Source: Novosphingobium sp. PC22D (GTDB taxonomy: Bacteria; Pseudomonadota; Alphaproteobacteria; Sphingomonadales; Sphingomonadaceae). From it: DNA of 64,000 nucleotides. Below are positions 1 through 9,139 of the stretch, piece after piece. A model generated the notes under the pieces. That model made no database searches. It was not told the DNA's origin and saw nothing but the letters and a program-made list of their open reading frames with translations. How positions within the stretch are numbered: position 1 is the stretch's first letter; each line of letters begins with the position of its first letter. The position numbers were made by a program, and so were the translations under genes. Location: assembly GCF_002556635.1 (NCBI RefSeq), contig NZ_MWMO01000001.1, forward strand, positions 186,001 through 250,000, in the 5' to 3' direction.

Positions 1-289
1 ATTCCAGTTGTTCGACGGCGTCCAGTCGGTCGCGGCGGGCGTGCTGCGCGGCCTGCAGGATACGCGCGTCCCGATGGTCATCGCGATCTTCGCCTACTGG
101 GTCCCCGGTTGCGGGACCGCCATGGTGCTCGGCTTCGCGACCGGCCTGCACGGACTGGGCGTGTGGATCGGGCTTGCCTTCGGTCTCGTCGCCGCCGCGC
201 TGCTGCTGGTCAGCCGCTGGCACCGGCGCGAGCGGCTCGGCCTGTTCGACCGGGCACCGCACGGTCCGGTGCCACCGATCGTGCACTAG
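1..289 (+). CDS. MATE family efflux transporter, C-terminal fragment (cut by window start)
   Basis: Reading frame 2 is open from the window edge to a TAG at 287-289, giving 95 C-terminal residues. The fragment has the end of a NorM/MATE exporter: a QLFDGVQ...[13 protein letters not shown] stretch, then [14 protein letters not shown] and [12 protein letters not shown], two hydrophobic helices, and a short basic tail ([10 protein letters not shown]). MATE proteins use ion gradients across the inner membrane to export cationic drugs and metabolites. The start and most helices lie outside the window, so the substrate cannot be judged. Confidence 0.85.
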   Translation, partial: FQLFDGVQSVAAGVLRGLQDTRVPMVIAIFAYWVPGCGTAMVLGFATGLHGLGVWIGLAFGLVAAALLLVSRWHRRERLGLFDRAPHGPVPPIVH

Positions 290-291
290 CA

Positions 292-307
292 GCGCGCCGT
301 GGCGCGC
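292..307 (+). terminator. GC-rich hairpin after the MATE gene
   Basis: Directly after the stop codon, GCGCGC pairs with GCGCGC around a CGTG loop. There is no T-run behind it, so it is a terminator-like hairpin rather than a clear intrinsic terminator. Confidence 0.3.
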
Positions 308-378
308 GGAGCCGGCCAGCGCGGCTCGGCCTGTCCCGGACCCGCGCCGTCCAATCGAAATTTCTTCGCGCGGGGGTG

Positions 379-407
379 TTGACGGCCATGTGCGACGTGC
401 ACATATG
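379..407 (+). promoter_or_regulatory. Candidate sigma-70 promoter for groESL
   Basis: TTGACG (379-384) is followed after 17 bases by CATATG (402-407). It sits 8 bases before the CIRCE element and about 70 bases before groES, the usual arrangement for HrcA-repressed groE operons. The -35 is strong and the -10 is weak. Inferred from spacing and context. Confidence 0.55.
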
Positions 408-414
408 CGCGCCG

Positions 415-441
415 TTGGCACTCTCTATCCTGGAGTGCCAA
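415..441 (+). promoter_or_regulatory. CIRCE operator (HrcA-binding inverted repeat)
   Basis: TTGGCACTC (415-423), a 9-base spacer, then GAGTGCCAA (433-441) make a perfect 9-bp inverted repeat. The canonical CIRCE is TTAGCACTC-N9-GAGTGCTAA, so each arm differs at one symmetric position. In alphaproteobacteria this element lies upstream of groESL and is bound by the repressor HrcA, which is released on heat shock. hrcA is not in the window. Confidence 0.95.
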
Positions 442-476
442 TCCAGTTTTGTGACCATTGGATGAGGGAGAATCCC

Positions 477-782
477 ATGAGTTTCCGTCCGCTGCACGAC
501 CGTGTTCTCGTGCGCCGCGTCGAGGCCGAGGAAAAGACGGCCGGCGGCATCATCATCCCCGACAGCGCCAAGGAAAAGCCCGCCGAGGGCGAGATCGTGG
601 CCGTCGGCACCGGCGCCCGTTCGGACGACGGCAAGGTGACTCCGCTCGACGTCAAGGTGGGTGACCGCGTGCTGTTCGGCAAGTGGTCGGGCACCGAAGT
701 CAAGGTCGACGGTGAAGATCTGCTGATCATGAAGGAAAGCGACATTCTCGGCGTGATCGAAGGGGCGATGGCCACGGCCTGA
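477..782 (+). CDS. groES: Co-chaperonin GroES (Hsp10)
   Basis: A 101-residue protein, near the family's usual 95-104. It begins [14 protein letters not shown] and has the mobile-loop region [18 protein letters not shown] that docks to GroEL, then [10 protein letters not shown] and [14 protein letters not shown] typical of GroES. It forms the heptameric lid of the cytoplasmic GroEL folding chamber. The ATG at 477 follows GATGAGGGAG, a good ribosome-binding site. groEL starts 68 bases downstream, so the two are one CIRCE-controlled heat-shock operon. Confidence 0.98.
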   Translation: MSFRPLHDRVLVRRVEAEEKTAGGIIIPDSAKEKPAEGEIVAVGTGARSDDGKVTPLDVKVGDRVLFGKWSGTEVKVDGEDLLIMKESDILGVIEGAMATA

Positions 783-847
783 CCGGCCGGATCGCAACCC
801 CACATCGAAAGACTTTCCGGAACAAGAACCCTTTGAAGAGGAATTGA

Positions 848-2503
<1,656 letters not shown>

Positions 2504-2858
2504 GCCGACTCGTCCAATCCGATCAAACGGATGTGGGCCGGGGATGCGAATCCCCGGCCCATTTTCGTTTGCGCGCCGCGCGTCTTTCGGACGCGCCTGG
2601 CGGGGTGCGCGCGGGATAAGTTCCCGCTCTTCCGGCAGAATGTGGCGTGGGATCGACGAGCCGTGCCTGCCCGTCGATCTTTCAAAGGCGCGCAGGATTG
2701 TTTCCCGTCGCCTTTTTGCGTACTGTTTTTACAGGGATTAATCGTGCGCCATCGCAGGCGATCTGCCACGACCCGCGAAAGTTCGTCGATCCTCTGCGTG
2801 ATCCGACTGTTCGCCGGTTAAGCATTTCCCAAGATGGCCTCAATAAGGTGGAGCCTGC
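2504..2858. other. Gene-free gap between groEL and the beta-lactamase-like gene
   Basis: A 355-base gap. It holds the groESL terminator at its left end and a small perfect hairpin, GCGGGA (2611-2616) with TCCCGC (2622-2627). The right half is less GC-rich than the genes around it, with a short run CTGTTTTTACAGGG near 2722, and presumably contains the promoter for the next gene. No convincing -35/-10 pair and no coding signal was found. Confidence 0.5.
2535..2570 (+). terminator. Intrinsic terminator of groESL
   Basis: GGGCCGGGGA (2535-2544) pairs perfectly with TCCCCGGCCC (2551-2560) around a TGCGAA loop and is followed by ATTTTCGTTT. It is 31 bases after the groEL stop, the right place to end the groESL transcript. 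Confidence 0.9.
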
Positions 2859-3875
2859 ATGGCACTCGCAGGAAAAATGACCGTTTTCTCTCGCATTGTT
2901 GGCGCACTCACGTTCGGCGCCGCGGCGCTTGCACCGGTCCCGGGCGCGCTCGCGGCCGACGGCAACGTCGAAGCCGCGTTCGACCGGACTTTCGGCACCG
3001 AACTACGCGGACCGCGCGTTTACGACACCGCTTTCGAAGCGCGCATCGCCAGCCTCGCCGAAGCCTCGCAGGGGCGCATCGGCGTCGCCGCGATGGACTT
3101 GTCGACCGGCCGCGTGATTGACGTGCTCGGCGACCAGCGTTTCCCGATGGCCAGCACCAGCAAGATCGCGATCGCCGCGACCTTCCTCGAAGGCGTCGAG
3201 AAGGGCCGCTGGAGCCTGACCAGCGAATTCCCGATGATGATGCCGGTGCGTTCCGAGCCGTTTTCCAGCGCCGTCGCCCCGGTGCGCGCGGGCGAATACT
3301 ATACCGCCGGCAAGTTGATCGAGCTGATGCTCACGCGCAGCAACAACTACGCCACCGATGCGCTGCTGCGTGTCGTCGGCGGGCCGGCCGCGGTCAACGC
3401 CTGGGTGCATCGGGCCGGTATCACCGACTGGCAGATCGACCGCGACATCGCCACGCTGGTGCGCGACGACGGCGCGATCAACCCGGCCGAAGTCATCGAT
3501 TCGCGCGACAGCGCCACGCCGATGGCCATGGTCCAGCTTCTCGCCGGACTGCACGAGGGCAAGTGGCTGTCGGACAGCAGCCGCCAGCTCATCCTCGACA
3601 CGATGGGCCGCTGCCTCACCGGCCGCCGCCGGATTGTCGCCAACCTGCCGACCGAGGCGCGCGTCGCGCACAAGACCGGCTCGCTGTTCAACACCTCGAG
3701 CGATGTGGGCATCATCGAGACGCCCGACGGCCGCGCCTTCGCCGTCGCGATCTACGTGACCGGCCAGGGCACCCGCCTCAAGCGCGAGGCCCGCATCGCC
3801 AGTATCGCGCGCGCGCTGTATGACGGCTACGAGGACGGCAAGTTCGGCGGCTATACCCGCACCGCCGCGCGCTGA
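2859..3875 (+). CDS. Exported class A beta-lactamase-like serine hydrolase with Asp in place of Glu166
   Basis: A 338-residue protein with a signal peptide (residues 1-33, ending ALA-ADG). Class A motifs are visible: S99-T-S-K102 (S70xxK73), S161-N-N163 (SDN loop), and K272-T-G274. The omega loop aligns without gaps to TEM through RDSATPMAM (R178-D179-x-x-T-P). On that alignment the general base Glu166 is D204, while Asn170 is N208. Class A enzymes acylate on the serine and need Glu166 for deacylation, so turnover may be slow. It may be a weak beta-lactamase, or a related peptidase or esterase. A second in-frame ATG at 2877 also has a good Shine-Dalgarno (AGGA). Confidence 0.85.
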   Translation: MALAGKMTVFSRIVGALTFGAAALAPVPGALAADGNVEAAFDRTFGTELRGPRVYDTAFEARIASLAEASQGRIGVAAMDLSTGRVIDVLGDQRFPMASTSKIAIAATFLEGVEKGRWSLTSEFPMMMPVRSEPFSSAVAPVRAGEYYTAGKLIELMLTRSNNYATDALLRVVGGPAAVNAWVHRAGITDWQIDRDIATLVRDDGAINPAEVIDSRDSATPMAMVQLLAGLHEGKWLSDSSRQLILDTMGRCLTGRRRIVANLPTEARVAHKTGSLFNTSSDVGIIETPDGRAFAVAIYVTGQGTRLKREARIASIARALYDGYEDGKFGGYTRTAAR

Positions 3876-3971
3876 CGCCGCTCGCGTCGCGGCGCTCCTG
3901 ACCATACGAGGCCTTTGCGCGACCGCATCGGCTGCGTTTCCAGACGGCGGACACCGGTCCGCAAGCGTGGG

Positions 3972-4334
3972 TTATTCCAGCGATTCCAGCGGCAGCCCGT
4001 GCAGCTTGAGGAAGGACAGCTTGTCCCAATAGCCGCGCTGAAAGACGATCTGGCCTTCGCGCACGGTGAAGAAGCCGCAACCGCGCAAGCCGTTGGGGTC
4101 GCGCCATTCGAGCGCCGCGACCTCGCCCGCTTCGTGGATCGCTTCGGGGATGCAGGTCATGTCCGCCTCGGCCAGTTCTCGCGTGAACATGGCGCGGATC
4201 GCTTCGCGGCTCTCGACCGGGTCCTGCGTCACCTGATGGTTCACGGCGTTCTCGGCGTAGAGGGCGGCGAGGCCCTCGGCATCGCCCGCGTTGAATCGCG
4301 TGACCCAGGTTTCGACGACTTGCTTTGGTGTCAT
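3972..4334 (-). CDS. NTF2-like / SnoaL-type protein
   Basis: A 120-residue single-domain protein with a typical NTF2-like start (MTPKQVVETWVTRFNAGDAEGLAALYAENAVNHQV), then SREAIRAMFTREL, EVAALEWRDP and a C-terminal FFTVREGQIVFQRGYWDKLSFLK strand pair. This cone-shaped fold is used by SnoaL cyclases, limonene-epoxide hydrolase-type enzymes and many ligand-binding proteins. The substrate is unknown. It is convergent with the beta-lactamase-like gene. There is no signal peptide, so it is probably cytoplasmic. Confidence 0.8.
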   Translation of the reverse strand: MTPKQVVETWVTRFNAGDAEGLAALYAENAVNHQVTQDPVESREAIRAMFTRELAEADMTCIPEAIHEAGEVAALEWRDPNGLRGCGFFTVREGQIVFQRGYWDKLSFLKLHGLPLESLE

Positions 4335-4376
4335 GGTTGACCCTCCCCTGGCGGGCGTCGCTGCGATTGCTGGCCG

Positions 4377-4418
4377 ACAAACGAAAAGGGCGCCCCGACC
4401 AGCCGCCGGGACGCCCTT
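4377..4418 (-). terminator. Intrinsic terminator of the Ala-rich lipoprotein gene
   Basis: Read on the minus strand, AAGGGCGTCCCG pairs with CGGGGCGCCCTT (one mismatch) around a short GC-rich loop and is followed by TTCGTTTG. It starts about 25 bases past the stop of the lipoprotein gene. Confidence 0.8.
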
Positions 4419-4443
4419 CGCGTGTCTGCGAGCAGATCGAAGC

Positions 4444-4743
4444 TTACTGCTTCATCTCGGCTTCCGCGTCGGCGGCGGCGTCGGCAGCGGCATCGGCCGT
4501 ATCCTGAGCGGCGTCGGCGGCTTCGGCGCCGGCATCGGCAGCGGCATCGCCCATGTCGGCGGCGGCTTCCGAGGCATCGGCGGCGGCGTCACCCATGGCG
4601 TCGGCGGCGTCGGTCATCATGGCCGAAGCGTCGTCGGCGGCCGAAGAAGCGGTGACTTCAGCGGCGTCTTCGGTGGTTTCCGAGCAAGCGGCGAGCGTGA
4701 GCGCGCCGATGGTGGCGGCAGCAGCGAGAACGATCTTGCGCAT
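4444..4743 (-). CDS. Small alanine/aspartate-rich lipoprotein
   Basis: A 99-residue protein. The first 20 residues (MRKIVLAAAATIGALTLAAC) are a lipoprotein signal with the lipobox LAAC, so Cys20 should be lipidated. The remainder is almost entirely Ala, Asp, Glu, Met and Thr in loose 7-11-residue repeats (DAADAMGDAAADASEAAADMGDAA). This gives a very acidic, probably helical or coiled-coil rod with no known domain. A longer upstream reading is possible, but AAGGAA sits 9 bases before the ATG at 4743. It could be an Lpp-like spacer or periplasmic stress protein; the function is unknown. Confidence 0.75.
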   Translation of the reverse strand: MRKIVLAAAATIGALTLAACSETTEDAAEVTASSAADDASAMMTDAADAMGDAAADASEAAADMGDAAADAGAEAADAAQDTADAAADAAADAEAEMKQ

Positions 4744-5041
4744 GTGGTTGTATTCCTTGAACAGCGAGTGAACGGAGCACGGCTTACGCCGCGCCGAAAG
4801 CCTACTTCTGGGATAGACTTCGCCGCGTGAAATAAACGTCTTGCCGTACAGGCGCAAGGCTTTGTCGCGTTCAACCGCCGTCCGGACCGGAATCCGGCCC
4901 ATACTGAAGCGATACACCTGAACTGTGGCGAGGATGTGTCCAAATGCGGCGAATGCCTACTTTCGTTTGATGGCCTCCCGCCGGGCCCGAAGGACGACGA
5001 TGGGGACTGACGATCCCGGCAAGCGCTGCTAGGGATCGTCC
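4744..5041. other. Divergent intergenic region, lipoprotein gene / polA
   Basis: About 300 bases between divergent starts, so it should carry both promoters. I see no strong -35/-10 pair, operator palindrome or conserved RNA in it. The polA start at 5042 is preceded by TAGGGAT. Confidence 0.4.
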
Positions 5042-7897
5042 ATGGAGCCCAAGCAGCATCTCTATCTGGTCGACGGGTCGGCCTACATCTTTCGCGCCTA
5101 TCACCGCCTGCCGCCGCTGACCGATCCGGAAGGGACGCCCGTAGGCGCGGTCTACGGCTATACGACGATGCTTTGGAAGCTCGCGGAGGATCTCAACAAG
5201 GCCGACGGGCCGACGCATCTCGCGGTGATCCTCGACAAGTCCTCAACCTCGTTCCGCAACGAGATCTACGACGAGTACAAGGCCAACCGCCCGCCGCCGC
5301 CCGAGGATCTCGTCCCCCAGTTTCCGCTGATCCGCGACGCGACTCGCGCCTTCAGTCTCGCCTGCATCGAGGAGGAGGGGTTCGAGGCGGACGACCTCAT
5401 CGCCAGCTATGCGCGCGAGGCGACCCGGCGCGGCTGGGACGTGACCATCGTATCCTCTGACAAGGACCTGATGCAGCTCGTGGGCCGATGCGCCGATCCC
5501 GTCGACGGGCACGAGGGCGGCTGCATCGACATGCTCGACACGATGAAGAACGCGCGCATCGACGTGCCCGAGGTCGTGGAGAAATTCGGTGTCCCGCCTG
5601 AGAAGGTCGGCGACGTGCTCGCGCTGATGGGCGATTCGGTGGACAATATTCCCGGCGTCTACGGCGTCGGCCCCAAGACCGCGACCAAGCTGATCCAGGA
5701 CTATGGCGACCTCGAATCGGCGCTCGCCGCCGCGCCGGACATGAAGAAGTCCAAACTCCAGGAGCGGCTGATCGAGCAGGCCGACATGGCGCGGCTTTCC
5801 AAGGTGCTGGTCACGCTCAAGGAAGACTGTGCGCTGCCGATCGCGATGGAGGACTTCAAGCTCGACGCGATCCCCGTCGAACCGCTCGCCGCCTTCCTCG
5901 AAAAGCACGGTTTCACCAGCCTTCTCAAGCGCCTCCATGCGGGGAGCGGCAGCCCCGAACCGACCACGCGGCTCAATCCCTCCAAGCCCGTGACGGCGGG
6001 CGCCGGCCCCGCCGAGGGGGCTTCGCGCCAGCCGCTTCCCGAGATGCCGGCGGTCGACCGCGACGCCTACAAGTGCGTCACCACGCTCGCCGAACTCGAC
6101 GAATGGATCGCGCGCGCGGCGGCGGCGCGGGTCGTCGCGGTCGACACCGAGACCTCGGCGCTCGATGCCATGCGCGCCGATCTCGCCGGGATTTCGCTGG
6201 CTCTCGGCCCCAACGACGCCTGCTACATTCCTCTCGGCCACGGCGGCAGCGACATGTTCGCCGAGAAGCCCGAGCAGGTGCCGCGCGAGGAAGCGCTCGC
6301 CCGGCTCAAGCCGCTGCTGGAAAGCGACGCGGTGCTCAAGGTTGGGCAGAACATCAAGTACGACCTCAACGTGCTCGCCCGGCACGGTATCGCGGTGGCT
6401 CCGATCGACGACACGATGATCGTCTCGTTCTGTCTCGATTCGGGCCGGCAGATCGAGGGCATCGGCGGCGGCCACGGCATGGACGAGCTGTCGCAGCGGC
6501 ACTTGTCGCATACCACGCTGACCTTCAAGGAGATCTGCGGCACCGGCAAGAAGGCGATCCCCTTCGGCGAAGTGCCGCTCGATCGCGCGACCCAGTATGC
6601 CGCCGAGGATGCGGACGCGACCTGGCGGCTGCACCAGGTGCTCAAGCCCCGGCTCTCGTTCGAGGGCGGCACCCGCATCTATGAACGGGTCGACCGGCCG
6701 CTGATTCCCGTCGTCGCGCGGATGGAGCGGCATGGCATCAAGGTCGACCGCGACAAGCTGGCGCACCTGTCGAGCCAGTTCGCCGAGGCCGTCTCGGCGC
6801 TCGAATGTGAGATATTCGGTCTGTGCGGGCAGGACTTCACCATCGGCAGCCCCAAGCAGCTCGGCGAGATCCTGTTCGACAAGATGGGTTACAAGGGCGG
6901 GCGCAAGGGCAAGTCGGGCCAGTACTCGACCGACCAGAACGTGCTCGAAAAGCTCGCGGGCGAGGGCGCCGAAGTCGCCACCAAGGTGCTCGAATGGCGT
7001 CAGCTCACCAAGCTGCGCTCGACCTATACCGAAGCGTTGCAGGCCGCGATCAATCCGGACACGGGCCGCGTCCACACCAGCTACTCGCTCGTCGGCGCGC
7101 AGACCGGGCGGCTGTCCTCGACCGATCCGAACCTGCAGAACATCCCGATCCGCACCGAGATCGGCCGCCAGATTCGCGACTGCTTCGTCGCCGAGCCGGG
7201 CAACGTCCTGCTCGCGGCCGACTATTCGCAGATCGAGCTGCGGCTCGCGGCGCACATGGCCGACGTCCCCTCGCTCAAGGAGGCCTTCGCCAACGGCGAG
7301 GACATCCACGCGCGCACCGCGATGGAGATGTTCGGCACGGTCGACCGCGACACGCGCGGGCGCGCCAAGACGATCAATTTCGCGATTCTCTACGGCATCT
7401 CGCGCTGGGGGCTGGCCGGGCGGCTCGGCACCGAACCGGACGAGGCGCAGGCGATGATCGACCGCTACTTCGAGCGCTTCCCCGGCATTCAGCGCTACAT
7501 CCACGAGACGCTCGAGACCGTGCGCACGCAGGGCTATTCTGAGACGCTGTTCGGCCGCAAGACCTGGTTTCCGCGAATCACATCGAAGAACCAGGCCGAG
7601 CGGCAGGGGAGCGAGCGCGCCGCGATCAACGCCCCGATCCAGGGCACCAGCGCCGACATCATCAAGCGCGCCATGGTCCGCATGGGCCCGGCGCTCGACG
7701 AGGCGGGGCTGGGCGCGGTGCGGATGCTGCTCCAGGTCCACGACGAACTGGTGTTCGAGCTGCCCGAAAGCGACGTCGCCGCCGCTTCGCCGGTGATCGA
7801 GCGGGTCATGGCCGAAGCGGCGCTGCCGGCGGTCAGGCTCGACGTGCCGCTGGGAGTCGAGATCGGGCACGGCGCGAGCTGGGGCGCGGCGCACTGA
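5042..7897 (+). CDS. polA: DNA polymerase I
   Basis: A 951-residue protein with three domains: an N-terminal 5'-3' exonuclease (about 1-300, beginning KQHLYLVDGSAYIFRAYH, with GDSVDNIPGVYGVGPKTA), a 3'-5' exonuclease, and a family A polymerase. The proofreading residues are present: D368-T-E370, NIKYD, and YAAED. Polymerase motif A is D727YSQIELR, motif B is RGRAKTINFAILYG, and motif C is H900-D-E. It fills gaps and removes RNA primers in replication and repair. The length is normal and all catalytic motifs are intact. It appears to be monocistronic. Confidence 0.98.
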   Translation: MEPKQHLYLVDGSAYIFRAYHRLPPLTDPEGTPVGAVYGYTTMLWKLAEDLNKADGPTHLAVILDKSSTSFRNEIYDEYKANRPPPPEDLVPQFPLIRDATRAFSLACIEEEGFEADDLIASYAREATRRGWDVTIVSSDKDLMQLVGRCADPVDGHEGGCIDMLDTMKNARIDVPEVVEKFGVPPEKVGDVLALMGDSVDNIPGVYGVGPKTATKLIQDYGDLESALAAAPDMKKSKLQERLIEQADMARLSKVLVTLKEDCALPIAMEDFKLDAIPVEPLAAFLEKHGFTSLLKRLHAGSGSPEPTTRLNPSKPVTAGAGPAEGASRQPLPEMPAVDRDAYKCVTTLAELDEWIARAAAARVVAVDTETSALDAMRADLAGISLALGPNDACYIPLGHGGSDMFAEKPEQVPREEALARLKPLLESDAVLKVGQNIKYDLNVLARHGIAVAPIDDTMIVSFCLDSGRQIEGIGGGHGMDELSQRHLSHTTLTFKEICGTGKKAIPFGEVPLDRATQYAAEDADATWRLHQVLKPRLSFEGGTRIYERVDRPLIPVVARMERHGIKVDRDKLAHLSSQFAEAVSALECEIFGLCGQDFTIGSPKQLGEILFDKMGYKGGRKGKSGQYSTDQNVLEKLAGEGAEVATKVLEWRQLTKLRSTYTEALQAAINPDTGRVHTSYSLVGAQTGRLSSTDPNLQNIPIRTEIGRQIRDCFVAEPGNVLLAADYSQIELRLAAHMADVPSLKEAFANGEDIHARTAMEMFGTVDRDTRGRAKTINFAILYGISRWGLAGRLGTEPDEAQAMIDRYFERFPGIQRYIHETLETVRTQGYSETLFGRKTWFPRITSKNQAERQGSERAAINAPIQGTSADIIKRAMVRMGPALDEAGLGAVRMLLQVHDELVFELPESDVAAASPVIERVMAEAALPAVRLDVPLGVEIGHGASWGAAH

Positions 7898-7963
7898 CAC
7901 CGGGACGCGACCGGGCAATTCCCCCGGGTTGAAAATGCTGCGTTGCGGCATAAGCTAGGCCCG

Positions 7964-9106
7964 ATGGTTGAGTTCATCCATGCTCTTCTCGGCGACACGC
8001 CGCTCTGGCTGCGGCACGCGGTATCGGCGGTGGTCATGGCCGCGATCGCGATCGCGGCCGCCCAGCTGATCCACTGGGTGCTGTTCAAGCTGCTGACGCG
8101 GCTCGCCAAGGGGTCCGAAAGCAAGGCCGACAACCTCGTCGTGCGCAAGCTCGCGGCGCCCTCGCGCTGGGCGCTCTATGCGCTCGGAATCGTCATCGCG
8201 GCATCGGAAACGCCGATGCTCGAGGATTTCTGGGAGCGGATCGCGGGGCTCGCGATCCCGCTGCTGGTCGGCTGGATGGCGGTGGCGATCCTTCACGCCT
8301 TCATCGAGGCGATGATCCTGCGCAGCGACATCTCGGTCGCGGACAACCGCGCCGCGCGCCGTCGCCGGACCCGGCTCTCGATCTTCAACCGCATCCTGAC
8401 GTTTCTCATCGTCTTCATCACGATCGGGCTGATGCTGCTCTCGATTCCGGGCGTGCGCGATGTCGGCGTGACGCTGATGGCCTCGGCGGGGCTCGCCGGT
8501 CTCGCCGTCGGCGCGGCGGCGCAGCCCGCGCTCAAGTCGCTGATCGCCGGGTTCCAGATGGCGCTGACCGAGCCGATCACCATCGGCGACGCGGTGATCA
8601 TAGGCGGCGAGTGGGGCTGGATCGAGGAAATCCGCACGACCTACGTGGTGGTCAAGGTCTGGGACGAGCGGCGCCTCGTCGTGCCGACCAGCAAGTTCCT
8701 CGAGGAGATCTTCCAGAACTGGACCAAGACCAGTTCGCAACTGCTCGGCACCGTGATGTTCTATGTCGATCCGATGACCGAGCTCGAGCCGATCCGCGAG
8801 AAGTTCTATGAATTGGTGGAAGACAACGCGCGCTGGGACGGGCGGGTCAAGCACATGCAGGTCACTGAGCTGACGCGCGACGCGGTCGAGATCCGCTTCC
8901 TGATGACCGCGAAGGATTCGCCCACGCTGTTCGACTTGCGCTGCGACGTGCGCGAGGCGCTGATCGGCTGGATCCGCGAGACCCGGCCCGACGCGATCGT
9001 GCGCAACCGCATCCTGCCGGTCGCGCCGGTCGAGCTGAGCCCGGCACCCGAGATGGCCGAAATCCTCCCTGCGGCCCGCAACGGCGGCAACGCGGCGGGG
9101 GCATAG
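7964..9106 (+). CDS. MscS-family mechanosensitive ion channel
   Basis: A 380-residue inner-membrane protein. Several N-terminal membrane helices precede the MscS core: the pore helix SAGLAGLAVGAAAQPALKSL with the Ala/Gly packing pattern, then FQMALTEPITIGDAVIIGGEWGWIEEI and RRLVVPTSKFLEEIFQNWT of the beta domain. The C-terminal cytoplasmic alpha/beta domain ends in an Ala/Pro-rich tail. It likely relieves osmotic downshock, though family members vary in gating. I start it at ATG 7964; an in-frame TTG at 7943 would add seven residues. Confidence 0.92.
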   Translation: MVEFIHALLGDTPLWLRHAVSAVVMAAIAIAAAQLIHWVLFKLLTRLAKGSESKADNLVVRKLAAPSRWALYALGIVIAASETPMLEDFWERIAGLAIPLLVGWMAVAILHAFIEAMILRSDISVADNRAARRRRTRLSIFNRILTFLIVFITIGLMLLSIPGVRDVGVTLMASAGLAGLAVGAAAQPALKSLIAGFQMALTEPITIGDAVIIGGEWGWIEEIRTTYVVVKVWDERRLVVPTSKFLEEIFQNWTKTSSQLLGTVMFYVDPMTELEPIREKFYELVEDNARWDGRVKHMQVTELTRDAVEIRFLMTAKDSPTLFDLRCDVREALIGWIRETRPDAIVRNRILPVAPVELSPAPEMAEILPAARNGGNAAGA

Positions 9107-9139
9107 GAGAAGTCCGCGCTCCGCCAAGGCGCGCGCGCC

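Noticed and set aside
4291-4830. Gly-rich plus-strand frame with GIGxG-type repeats
   Set aside because: It is the reverse reading of the Ala/Asp-rich lipoprotein gene, whose repeats produce the apparent Gly pattern; the minus-strand frame has a lipobox, a Shine-Dalgarno and a terminator.
5243-7951. 902-codon open frame antisense to polA
   Set aside because: High-GC genomes leave long stop-free antisense frames. It has no ribosome-binding site, its product is Arg/Gly/Ala-rich without any domain, and the sense strand encodes a complete polymerase.
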